This document shows, in pieces, positions 1 through 5,567 of a DNA stretch of 7,118 nucleotides. The DNA is from Clostridiales bacterium (GTDB lineage Bacteria; Bacillota; Clostridia; Lachnospirales; Lachnospiraceae), in NCBI GenBank assembly GCA_018369015.1, contig JAGZDD010000193.1, positions 1-7,118 on the forward strand, written 5' to 3'. The stretch's first letter is position 1. The number at the start of each line of letters is the position of its first letter. Below the pieces are notes generated by a model. It was not told the DNA's origin. It saw nothing but the letters and a program-made list of their open reading frames with translations, and did not search any database. The translations under genes were made by a program, and so were the position numbers.

Positions 1-47
1 AGTTGTATAAGCACAATACGCAACTGGAGGGAGGTAAGGTGTGAGCT

Positions 48-224
48 ATGTCAAACGTTATCGTTAAAGAAAACGAAACTCTGGACAGTGCTTTACGCAG
101 ATTCAAAAGAAACTGTGCAAAAGCAGGTATTCAGCAGGAAATTCGTAAGAGAGAACATTACGAAAAGCCAAGCGTTCGTCGCAAGAAAAAGTCCGAAGCT
201 GCGAGAAAGCGCAAGTTCAAATAA
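48..224 (+). CDS. rpsU: 30S ribosomal protein S21
   Basis: This encodes a complete 58-residue small basic protein beginning MSNVIVKENETLDSALRRF and ending in a lysine/arginine-rich tail (AARKRKFK). It matches bacterial ribosomal protein S21 in length, N-terminal motif and C-terminal basic stretch. S21 joins the 30S subunit late and helps mRNA binding near the anti-Shine-Dalgarno end of 16S rRNA. The ATG at 48 is preceded by a strong purine-rich ribosome binding site, GGAGGGAGGTAAGG (27-39). A GTG at 41 lies in another frame and is not the start. The promoter is outside the window or at its very edge; TATAAG at 6-11 could be a -10 but its -35 is not visible. A structured terminator follows, so rpsU appears to be transcribed apart from yqfC. 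The order rpsU then yqfC/yqfD is a known Firmicute neighbourhood. Confidence 0.97.
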   Translation: MSNVIVKENETLDSALRRFKRNCAKAGIQQEIRKREHYEKPSVRRKKKSEAARKRKFK

Positions 225-245
225 TTAAAAAAATGTCTTAAATAA

Positions 246-349
246 AAAACCATAGTATCCATTTATTTTCGCGGGCAACAAGCCAAGTGACTGTTTGCAG
301 GCATTTGGCGGTTTCCGTTAGGAAGGTGATGGGTACTATGGTTTTTTTT
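246..349 (+). terminator. Structured Rho-independent terminator of rpsU
   Basis: A 14-bp closing stem pairs AAACCATAGTATCC (247-260) with GGGTACTATGGTTT (331-344), with one G-T wobble, and runs into eight T residues (342-349). This is a terminator layout for rpsU transcripts. Unusually, the stem encloses about 70 nt rather than a short loop. The enclosed segment can fold further: GCCAA (282-286) with TTGGC (305-309), and TTCC-GTTA-GGAA (313-324). This suggests a branched RNA, so a small stable 3'-UTR RNA is possible. I do not recognise a riboswitch family here, and no gene directly downstream looks regulated by it. Confidence 0.75.
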
Positions 350-360
350 CGTTTAAAATC

Positions 361-521
361 GCAACTGTTCAGCCATGCCATCTCGGATTTGCGCAGCTAA
401 CTCAGCTAACCGCCGCCAACAAGGCTAAATCCTCGATTCAGGCTAAAGGATGACAAAACCTTTCTGCTAGCCAGCTTGCGCCAAAGTTTGCCTTCCTTAA
501 GACGCATGGCTGAATAGTACA
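361..521. repeat. MITE-like inverted-repeat element, copy 1
   Basis: This non-coding element of about 161 bp has imperfect terminal inverted repeats. CTGTTCAGCCATGC (365-378) pairs with GCATGGCTGAATAG (504-517) through 14 positions, one a G-T pair. It is flanked by a 7-bp direct repeat, TAAAATC, at 354-360 and 522-528, which looks like a target-site duplication. Its interior closely matches the second copy at 941-1113, sharing words such as GGCTAAATCCTCGATTC and AAAGGATGACAAAACCT and several GCTAA repeats. It contains no ORF or transposase, so if mobile it would need to be moved in trans. It lies directly upstream of the yqfC promoter. Alternatively it is a structured RNA family. With the terminator and promoter it accounts for the long rpsU-yqfC gap (225-598). 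Confidence 0.8.
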
Positions 522-526
522 TAAAA

Positions 527-555
527 TCATAAACTTTAAATCCACCTCATATACT
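527..555 (+). promoter_or_regulatory. Sigma-E-type sporulation promoter for yqfC
   Basis: TCATAAA (527-533) matches the sigma-E -35 pattern (K-M-ATA-W-W) and CATATACT (548-555) is close to the -10 consensus CATACAMT. The spacer is 14 nt, within the usual 13-15. Transcription would start near 561-563, giving a leader of about 37 nt before yqfC. In Bacillus subtilis yqfC belongs to the mother-cell sigma-E regulon, which fits. The -35 overlaps the presumed target duplication of the neighbouring repeat element. Confidence 0.7.
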
Positions 556-598
556 GTACAAATAATGAGCAGTCATCCGGCCGCAGGGGGAAGAGTCG

Positions 599-937
599 AT
601 GAAAAAACACAGAGCCAGGGTAAAGCAGACAAAAAAAGAGCATTTTGAACCGAAAAAAGGCCATTCTGAAGAATCCTTAAGGTCATTACTTAAGGATTCT
701 ATTCATTATATGAACATTTTTTACGATCAGGCACCGACCATGTATTTGTGCGGGAATCAAAGCCTTTATATTGAACACTATGAAAGTATTATTGAATATA
801 CAGGGGGCCGGGTAAAAATCCAGTTAAAAAAAATGCAGCTTGTTTTAGAGGGAAAAGATATTTGCCTGGAATATTTCTCTAAAGATGATCTAAAGGTTCG
901 GGGAAATATTGAAAAAATGACATTTATCGGTTGTTAA
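599..937 (+). CDS. yqfC: Sporulation protein YqfC (YabP/YqfC family)
   Basis: This is a 112-residue protein. After a basic N-terminus (residues 1-21) comes a predicted helix (about 23-41) and then the family core, PTMYLCGNQSLYIEHYESII (46-65). The core continues with GGRVKIQL, LVLEGKDICLEYF and KVRGNIEKMTFI to the C-terminus, a beta-rich pattern typical of the YabP/YqfC sporulation family. B. subtilis YqfC is somewhat shorter; the extra residues here are in the N-terminus. No signal peptide or membrane segment is seen. The ATG at 599 has AGGGGGAAG (585-593) upstream. The gene is followed by yqfD, its usual partner, but the two are separated by a repeat element. The family is known as sigma-E dependent and required for normal sporulation in some species; its biochemical role is not established. 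Confidence 0.88.
   Translation: MKKHRARVKQTKKEHFEPKKGHSEESLRSLLKDSIHYMNIFYDQAPTMYLCGNQSLYIEHYESIIEYTGGRVKIQLKKMQLVLEGKDICLEYFSKDDLKVRGNIEKMTFIGC
670..700 (+). repeat. Perfect 12-bp intragenic hairpin in yqfC
   Basis: AGAATCCTTAAG (670-681) is followed by a 7-nt loop (682-688) and its exact reverse complement CTTAAGGATTCT (689-700). It lies about 70 nt inside the yqfC reading frame, over the codons for EESLRSLLKDS. No T-tract follows, so it is not a terminator. A 12-bp perfect stem inside a coding sequence is unlikely by chance and may affect mRNA stability or ribosome progress. Confidence 0.7.
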
Positions 938-940
938 TAT

Positions 941-1113
941 GTAACTATTCAGCCATGCATCTCGGATTTACACGGCTAACGCTGCTAACCGCCGTATATG
1001 CGGCTAAATCCTCGATTCGGGCTAAGCGCCCTATGCTAAAGGATGACAAAACCTCTGTGCAAGCCAGCTTGCGCTAAAGTTTGCTCTCCTCAGACGCATG
1101 GCCGAATAGTTAC
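941..1113. repeat. MITE-like inverted-repeat element, copy 2
   Basis: This second copy, about 173 bp, is in the same orientation as the one at 361-521. Its terminal inverted repeats are GTAACTATTCAGCCATGC (941-958) and GCATGGCCGAATAGTTAC (1096-1113), complementary at 17 of 18 positions. Compared with copy 1 it has about 14 extra bases inside (around 1028-1041) that add a small GGGC/GCCC hairpin. It contains five GCTAA words and no ORF. It fills almost the whole gap between the yqfC stop and the yqfD ribosome binding site, so it must be part of any yqfC-yqfD transcript and would fold into a long stem. A clear target duplication is not seen; TTAATATG (934-941) and TTGATATG (1115-1122) are only a weak candidate. 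Confidence 0.82.
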
Positions 1114-1138
1114 TTTGATATGAGGGAGTATCGGGCTT

Positions 1139-2380
1139 ATGAGCAGATTCAGGGATTTTATCAGGGGTACTTTAGTGTGCGTGATTAAAGATGCGGCCCC
1201 GGAACGTTTTATGAACCTGTGCCGCGGCAGGAATATTTTTCTTGCCAATATCAGGGAGTCGCCGGGAGTTGTAGAGTTTGTGGTCGGTGCCGGGGATTAT
1301 AGAAAGCTTAGGCCTGTTGTTAAAAAATGCCATATCGTTCCGCATATAAAGGCGCGCCGCGGCCTTCCATTTATTTTACATAAAAACCGGAGGCACAGTG
1401 TGTTTTTTGCAGGAATCTTGCTGGCTGCAGCCCTTCTTTTTATATTGTCTGGTTTTATTTGGAACATAGAAATTGAGGGCAACTATACGAATACAGACGA
1501 AAATCTTATCCATTTTATGAAGGAGCTGGGTGTGCATACCGGACAGAGAAAAAGCCGGGTGGACACGGCGGCCATTGAAGAGGAGCTGCGCCTTGCCTAT
1601 GGCAATATATCCTGGGTGAGCGCCCGGATTGAGGGAACGGTACTAAAAATTGAGCTTAAGGAAGGGAAGGTGTTAGAGCCGAAGGCGGATGAAGCGCTAT
1701 ACGGGAATATTGTGGCGGCCCAGGATGCGGTCGTCACATCCATTGTTACGCGGACTGGAACCGCACGGGTCAAAGAAGGGGATACAGTCAGGGCTGGCGA
1801 CATCCTTATTGAGGGGATTGTGGATATTTACAATGACGACGCTGCCGTTAAGACGACTCACAGCGTCCGCGGCGATGGCGATGTGTACGGCGCTGTGGTG
1901 GAACACTGCGAGGATTATTACCCGGCCTGGAAGTTGGTAAAAAACTATACAGGAGATCAAAAGTATTGTATAGGCCTGGAGCTTTTTGGTACGATGTTTA
2001 CTTTCGGGGATGCCTCCTTTGAAACACAAAGCTATGAAGAAACGACTCAGGTGACAAAATACCGTCTGACCCCTAATTTTTATTTGCCCTTTTCTCTTCA
2101 CAGGACAACGGGAAAAGCCTACGAGCCGGAGCGTATCAATTATTCTGAGGAGGAAATTCAGATTTTAGGGGGAATGGCTATAGAAAATAAATTAGCCAGA
2201 TTAAAAGCCCAGGGCGCTCAAATTACACAGTATGATCTGCGCACCGAAATCGTTGGCGATAATTATGTGATTTGCGGGGATATTTATATGGTTATACCTA
2301 TCGGGGAGTTTTGTTTATCAGGTAACGAGCCAGGCATCTTAAACGATATTACCGACAATGTGAACGACAATGCCGAATGA
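1139..2380 (+). CDS. yqfD: Sporulation protein YqfD
   Basis: This 413-residue membrane protein fits the YqfD sporulation family in length and layout. A cytoplasmic N-terminal domain (1-86) with the family-like opening (FIRGTLVCVIKDAAPERFMNLC) is followed by one hydrophobic membrane segment at about 87-107 (SVFFAGILLAAALLFILSGF). A large outer domain (about 108-413) follows, in which WNIEIEGNY, VSARIEGTVLKIELKEGK and VTRTGTARVKEGDTVRAGDILIEG are the conserved-looking stretches. Family members are made in the mother cell under sigma-E and are needed for efficient sporulation; the mechanism is unknown. The ATG at 1139 is preceded by AGGGAG (1123-1128). It probably depends on the yqfC promoter, reading through the repeat element. 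In many Clostridia phoH follows; here the Moco operon does, with no terminator visible before the next promoter. Confidence 0.92.
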   Translation: MSRFRDFIRGTLVCVIKDAAPERFMNLCRGRNIFLANIRESPGVVEFVVGAGDYRKLRPVVKKCHIVPHIKARRGLPFILHKNRRHSVFFAGILLAAALLFILSGFIWNIEIEGNYTNTDENLIHFMKELGVHTGQRKSRVDTAAIEEELRLAYGNISWVSARIEGTVLKIELKEGKVLEPKADEALYGNIVAAQDAVVTSIVTRTGTARVKEGDTVRAGDILIEGIVDIYNDDAAVKTTHSVRGDGDVYGAVVEHCEDYYPAWKLVKNYTGDQKYCIGLELFGTMFTFGDASFETQSYEETTQVTKYRLTPNFYLPFSLHRTTGKAYEPERINYSEEEIQILGGMAIENKLARLKAQGAQITQYDLRTEIVGDNYVICGDIYMVIPIGEFCLSGNEPGILNDITDNVNDNAE

Positions 2381-2387
2381 TGTGAAC

Positions 2388-2416
2388 TTGACGTTATCGG
2401 TTCTGGCTGTTAAAAT
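2388..2416 (+). promoter_or_regulatory. Sigma-A promoter of the Moco operon
   Basis: TTGACG (2388-2393) and TAAAAT (2411-2416) are separated by exactly 17 nt, an excellent vegetative promoter. Transcription would start near 2423 and leave a leader of about 60 nt before moaC. It begins only 7 nt after the yqfD stop, so the Moco genes can be expressed independently of sporulation. The leader is too short for the known Moco RNA motif. Confidence 0.72.
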
Positions 2417-2441
2417 AATACTACCTTTCATTTGTGATGGA

Positions 2442-2458
2442 GCCGCGCTTGGCGCGGC
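2442..2458 (+). other. GC-rich leader hairpin before moaC
   Basis: GCCGCGC (2442-2448), loop TTG, GCGCGGC (2452-2458) forms a 7-bp all-GC hairpin in the presumed moaC leader, 25 nt before the start codon. No T-tract follows (ATATACTTTG), so it is not a normal terminator. The same hairpin with one base changed in the loop occurs at 6924-6940, before mobB. It may stabilise the mRNA 5' end or set translation level; this is inference. Confidence 0.55.
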
Positions 2459-2483
2459 ATATACTTTGTTTCAGAGGTGAAAT

Positions 2484-2972
2484 ATGTACGGTAAATTATC
2501 TCATTTTGACGCAGCCGGTAATGCGGTGATGGTTGATGTTTCAGAAAAAGAAGTTACCCGGCGCACAGCCGTTGCCCGGGGAACAATCCGGGTGAATAAA
2601 GAGGTTATGGCGGCAATCATTAGGGGAACCTCGAAAAAAGGCGATGTGCTTGGCGTTGCCAGGGTCGCTGGAATTATGGCTGTAAAAAATACATCGGCTC
2701 TGATTCCAATGTGCCACACCCTGTTAATTAATAAATGCAGCGTAGATTTTGAAATCGATGAGGAAAAATGTTCGGTCGACGCAATATGTACAGTGAAGGT
2801 TGACGGGAAAACCGGGGTGGAAATGGAAGCCCTGACCGGGGTCAGCGCTGCGCTGCTGACAGTTTATGATATGTGCAAGGCGATTGACAGGTCTATGACG
2901 ATTTCAGACATCCGCCTTGAAGAAAAAACCGGAGGAAAAAGCGGTGTATATAAAAGGGATGAGAAAAAATGA
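2484..2972 (+). CDS. moaC: Cyclic pyranopterin monophosphate synthase MoaC
   Basis: MoaC takes the 3',8-cyclo-7,8-dihydro-GTP made by MoaA and rearranges it to cyclic pyranopterin monophosphate, the first stable intermediate of Moco synthesis. The 162-residue length is normal for the family. Recognisable motifs are the GDVLGVARVAGIMAVKNTS segment (53-71), the PMCHTL motif with His78, and VDGKTGVEMEALTGVSAALL (106-125). These lead into DMCKA (129-133), whose Asp129 and Lys132 correspond to the catalytic Asp128/Lys131 of E. coli MoaC. The C-terminal EEKTGGKSG is also typical. The ATG has AGAGGTGA at about 2472-2479 as ribosome binding site. It is the first gene of the operon, and its stop overlaps the moaA start (ATGA), so the two are translationally coupled. 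Confidence 0.97.
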   Translation: MYGKLSHFDAAGNAVMVDVSEKEVTRRTAVARGTIRVNKEVMAAIIRGTSKKGDVLGVARVAGIMAVKNTSALIPMCHTLLINKCSVDFEIDEEKCSVDAICTVKVDGKTGVEMEALTGVSAALLTVYDMCKAIDRSMTISDIRLEEKTGGKSGVYKRDEKK

Positions 2973-3949
2973 AGGATGGGTGCCAAAGAACGATTGACTA
3001 TCTGCGCGTTTCGGTCACTGACCGGTGCAATTTGCGCTGTCTGTACTGTATGCCAAAGGAGGGCGTGACATCCCTGGCCCACAAGGATATACTGTCTTAT
3101 GAAGAAATTATCCGGCTGTGCCGTATTGTTGCCGGGCTTGGCATAAAGAAAGTAAAGCTGACCGGGGGCGAGCCGCTGGTCCGTAAAAATCTTTCGGATT
3201 TAGTGGCGGGAATAAAGGCGGTTCCAGGAATCCATGAAGTGACGCTGACAACCAACGGCGTTTTACTAAAAAAACAGCTTCCGGGGCTTTTGGCCGCCGG
3301 GCTTGACGCCGTCAATATAAGCCTTGATACTCTGGACGAAAAAAGATACCGGGAAATTACCCGGATTGGGAGCTTACCGGATGCCATGGACGGGATTTTT
3401 GCAGCGATTGGCGCTGTTCCTGCCATTCCTGTGAAGATTAATTGTGTGCCTTACTTTTCAGACAAAGAAAATATTGTTTCCATGGCCGGGCTGGCAAAAA
3501 AATATCCGGTACATGTGCGTTTCATTGAAATGATGCCCATTGGCCTTGGAAGCTTATACGGGCTTTGCCCGGAGGCAAAAATAAAACAGGTGCTTTCCGA
3601 GGCTTATGGCCCGCTGTCAGAGAGCGCCCGGCCTCTTGGCAACGGGCCGTGCCGCTATTACAGCATTAGGGGCTTTGCCGGGAAGGTAGGATTTATCAGC
3701 GCTGTCAGCCATAAGTTTTGCAGTGGATGTAACCGCGTACGGCTTACTGCCGACGGATATTTAAAGACATGCCTGCAATATGATACGGGCGTTGGCCTTA
3801 AGGTGCTTTTGCGGGAAAATAAAGAGGATACTGAGATTGAAACGGCTATAAAAACGGCGATTTTTAATAAGCCTGTCAGCCATCACTTTGGCGCAGGCGC
3901 CATGGCAGAGAAGGACGAGCATTTGTCTATGTTTCAGATTGGAGGTTGA
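2969..3949 (+). CDS. moaA: GTP 3',8-cyclase MoaA (radical SAM)
   Basis: MoaA uses a radical S-adenosylmethionine mechanism to cyclise GTP in the first step of Moco synthesis. In 326 residues all hallmark sites are present. The N-terminal radical SAM cluster motif CxxxCxxC is C20-C24-C27 within DRCNLRCLYCMP, and the SAM-binding LTGGEPL is at 64-70. TTNG (94-97) and SLDTL (118-122) also fit. The second, GTP-binding 4Fe-4S cluster motif Cx2Cx13C is C251, C254 and C268. The protein ends in the conserved Gly-Gly tail (MFQIGG), which in the family reaches into the active site. The ATG at 2969 overlaps the moaC stop by 4 nt. The downstream gene uses GGAGG within the last moaA codons as its ribosome binding site. 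No defect is visible. Confidence 0.97.
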   Translation: MKDGCQRTIDYLRVSVTDRCNLRCLYCMPKEGVTSLAHKDILSYEEIIRLCRIVAGLGIKKVKLTGGEPLVRKNLSDLVAGIKAVPGIHEVTLTTNGVLLKKQLPGLLAAGLDAVNISLDTLDEKRYREITRIGSLPDAMDGIFAAIGAVPAIPVKINCVPYFSDKENIVSMAGLAKKYPVHVRFIEMMPIGLGSLYGLCPEAKIKQVLSEAYGPLSESARPLGNGPCRYYSIRGFAGKVGFISAVSHKFCSGCNRVRLTADGYLKTCLQYDTGVGLKVLLRENKEDTEIETAIKTAIFNKPVSHHFGAGAMAEKDEHLSMFQIGG

Positions 3950-3953
3950 TCAT

Positions 3954-4442
3954 ATGAAGGTTGCAATTATTACATCCAGCGACTCCGGCTATAGGGGAGA
4001 GCGGGAGGATTTAAGCGGTCCTGTCATCAAGGAAATGGTGACAGAGCAGGGGTATGAGGTTGCAGGGCGGCTTCTGCTGCCAGATGATAAAAAAATGCTT
4101 TCAGAAGCAATGGCACAAATTGCGGACGAAGGAAGTGCCTGTCTGATTCTTACGACCGGGGGAACGGGCTTTTCAGTGAGAGATTGTATGCCTGAGGCGA
4201 CGAAAGCGGTGATTGAGCGGGAGGTTCCGGGAATCCCTGAGGCCATGCGGGCCTACAGTATGCAATTTACCCCTAGGGCGATGCTTAGCCGCAGCGCTGC
4301 GGGAATCCGGAAGCAGACATTGATCGTAAACCTTCCTGGCAGCCCTAAAGCGGTCCGGGAATGTCTGGAGTTTATTTTGCCGCAGCTTAAGCACGGGCTT
4401 GAAATACTGCTTGGTGAAACAGGTGACTGCGCCCGCCGCTGA
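3954..4442 (+). CDS. Molybdopterin adenylyltransferase, MogA/MoaB family
   Basis: This is a 162-residue single-domain protein of the MogA/MoaB family, expected to adenylate molybdopterin to the activated form used by MoeA. The molybdopterin-binding fold is shown by LILTTGGTGFSVRDCMPEAT (residues 64-83), with the conserved TTGGTG and Asp77. PGIPEAMR (92-99) and the NLPGSPKAV loop (126-134) complete the pattern. The length is close to MoaB, and I cannot separate MogA from MoaB by eye. The start is ATG 3954, placed 8 nt after GGAGG (3941-3945). A longer frame from 3888 adds 22 residues that only overlap moaA and lack family similarity. It lies 4 nt after moaA. A small GCCGC/GCGGC hairpin (4435-4450) spans its stop codon. 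Confidence 0.93.
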   Translation: MKVAIITSSDSGYRGEREDLSGPVIKEMVTEQGYEVAGRLLLPDDKKMLSEAMAQIADEGSACLILTTGGTGFSVRDCMPEATKAVIEREVPGIPEAMRAYSMQFTPRAMLSRSAAGIRKQTLIVNLPGSPKAVRECLEFILPQLKHGLEILLGETGDCARR

Positions 4443-4466
4443 TATGCGGCGAAACAGGAGGCCGCG

Positions 4467-4493
4467 GTGTTACTGGTTACAGGGAATCCGTGA
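4467..4493 (+). CDS. Possible 8-codon leader peptide
   Basis: A very short frame, GTG to TGA, encodes MLLVTGNP and is preceded 5 nt upstream by a good ribosome binding site, AGGAGG (4456-4461). It lies in the 95-nt gap before the next gene. It could be a leader peptide or the remnant of a lost gene start; the frame is too short to judge. Chance is a real possibility. Confidence 0.2.
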   Translation: MLLVTGNP

Positions 4494-4501
4494 ACAATAA
4501 C

Positions 4502-4526
4502 GCTGCGCCCGCAGCTAGTATACTAG
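4502..4526 (+). other. Hairpin plus 12-bp palindrome at a ribosome binding site
   Basis: GCTGC-GCCC-GCAGC (4502-4515) forms a small hairpin. It is followed at once by the perfect palindrome CTAGTATACTAG (4515-4526), whose last two bases are the first two of the AGGAGGG ribosome binding site (4525-4531) of the next gene. The palindrome centre GTATAC also occurs in TTGTATACAA at 6812-6821. It could be a repressor site or an RNA element that partly masks translation. No -35 fits TATACT (4519-4524), so it is not called as a promoter. Confidence 0.4.
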
Positions 4527-4537
4527 GAGGGATTTTT

Positions 4538-5563
4538 TTGAAGCAAATAGAAACAAAGGACGCCGTAGGGCATGTGCTTTGCCATGATATTACCCGGATT
4601 ATTAAGGATGTTGTCAAGGACACGCCTTTCCATAAAGGTCATATTGTGACAAAGGAGGATATTCCGGTACTGCTGTCACTGGGGAAAACCCATTTATATG
4701 TATGGGAAAATGACGATACGAAATATCACGAAAATGAAGCTGCAGAAATTTTATATCAAATTTGTAAAAATGACCATATGAACCGCACAGCAGTCCGCGA
4801 AGGGAAGATTGAGCTGATTGCAGACTGCGACGGACTGTTTACTGTGGACGTTGAGCGGCTTGATGCCATCAACAGCCTGGACGAGATAATGATCGCCACC
4901 CGGCACAATAATTTTCCTGTACATAAAGGCGATAAGCTTATAGGAACCCGTGTTATTCCTCTTGTTATCGATAAGGCGCGCATGGAGGAGGCGAAGAAAA
5001 TCGCAGGAGATACCCCCTTAGCCTGCCTTCACCCTTATCTCCCTTTAAAATGCGGAATTGTTACAACGGGAAGCGAGGTGTTTTACGGCCGTATTAAAGA
5101 TACCTTCACACCAGTCATTATTGATAAAATGAAAGAATATGGGATTTTTGTATGCGGCCATAAAACGGTGGACGATAAGCCAGAGAAAATCACAGCGGCA
5201 ATTTTTGAACTTAAAAACGAAGGCGCCGATGTGATTGTCTGTACCGGAGGCATGAGTGTTGATCCAGACGACCTGACGCCAGGAGCAATTAAGGCGACGG
5301 GAGCACGGATCGTTACTTACGGGGCGCCGGTGCTGCCGGGAGCTATGTTTTTGCTGGCTTACATGGAGGACGGCACTGTGCTTATGGGGCTGCCGGGCTG
5401 CGTGATGTACTCAAAGGCAACGGTGTTCGACCTTGTTATGCCACGGATTGCCGCAGGAATTGAAGTGACAAAGACAGACATTGTGCGTCTTGGCAATGGA
5501 GGCCTGTGCCTTGGCTGCTGCGAATGTCACTATCCTGAGTGCAGCTTTGGCAAAGGGGTATGA
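4538..5563 (+). CDS. Molybdopterin-binding protein with cysteine-rich tail
   Basis: This 341-residue protein is a MoeA/MogA relative often seen in clostridial Moco clusters. Residues 1-165 form an N-terminal domain (AVGHVLCHDITRI, then FHKGHIVTKEDIPVLLSLG). About 168-305 is the molybdopterin-binding domain, with IVTTGSEVFYGRIKD, VIVCTGGMSVDPDDLTPG (233-250) and the GLPGCVMYSKATVFD loop (284-298). The last 20 residues are C324-x2-C327-C328-x-C330-x4-C335 followed by SFGKGV, a probable metal or Fe-S site. The start is TTG 4538, because AGGAGGG (4525-4531) lies 6 nt before it; a GTG at 4490 in frame would add 16 residues and lacks a good site. It ends 4 nt before the moeA start. Its reaction is not established. 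It is not a normal MoeA, since that gene follows. Confidence 0.82.
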   Translation: MKQIETKDAVGHVLCHDITRIIKDVVKDTPFHKGHIVTKEDIPVLLSLGKTHLYVWENDDTKYHENEAAEILYQICKNDHMNRTAVREGKIELIADCDGLFTVDVERLDAINSLDEIMIATRHNNFPVHKGDKLIGTRVIPLVIDKARMEEAKKIAGDTPLACLHPYLPLKCGIVTTGSEVFYGRIKDTFTPVIIDKMKEYGIFVCGHKTVDDKPEKITAAIFELKNEGADVIVCTGGMSVDPDDLTPGAIKATGARIVTYGAPVLPGAMFLLAYMEDGTVLMGLPGCVMYSKATVFDLVMPRIAAGIEVTKTDIVRLGNGGLCLGCCECHYPECSFGKGV

Positions 5564-5567
5564 GCTG

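Noticed and set aside
246..349. Cobalamin or other riboswitch in the rpsU-yqfC gap
   Set aside because: The enclosed sequence lacks the conserved boxes of families I know, and the T-tract with closing stem is explained by rpsU termination.
1697..2101. 134-residue antisense frame within yqfD
   Set aside because: Opposite a well-supported gene, with no start signals or recognisable domain.
2417..2483. Moco riboswitch before moaC
   Set aside because: The known Moco RNA motif is much longer and more complex than this ~60-nt leader, which holds only one short GC hairpin.
3888..3953. Upstream extension of the mogA/moaB-type gene by 22 residues
   Set aside because: It lies inside moaA in another frame, has no family similarity, and ATG 3954 follows a good GGAGG and begins at the family's usual N-terminus.
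4490..4537. GTG start for the molybdopterin-binding protein
   Set aside because: No suitable ribosome binding site; the TTG at 4538 sits 6 nt after AGGAGGG and gives a family-like N-terminus.
5481..5567. Earlier start for moeA
   Set aside because: It only overlaps the cysteine-rich end of the upstream gene and adds non-MoeA sequence; ATG 5568 has AAGGGG at good spacing.
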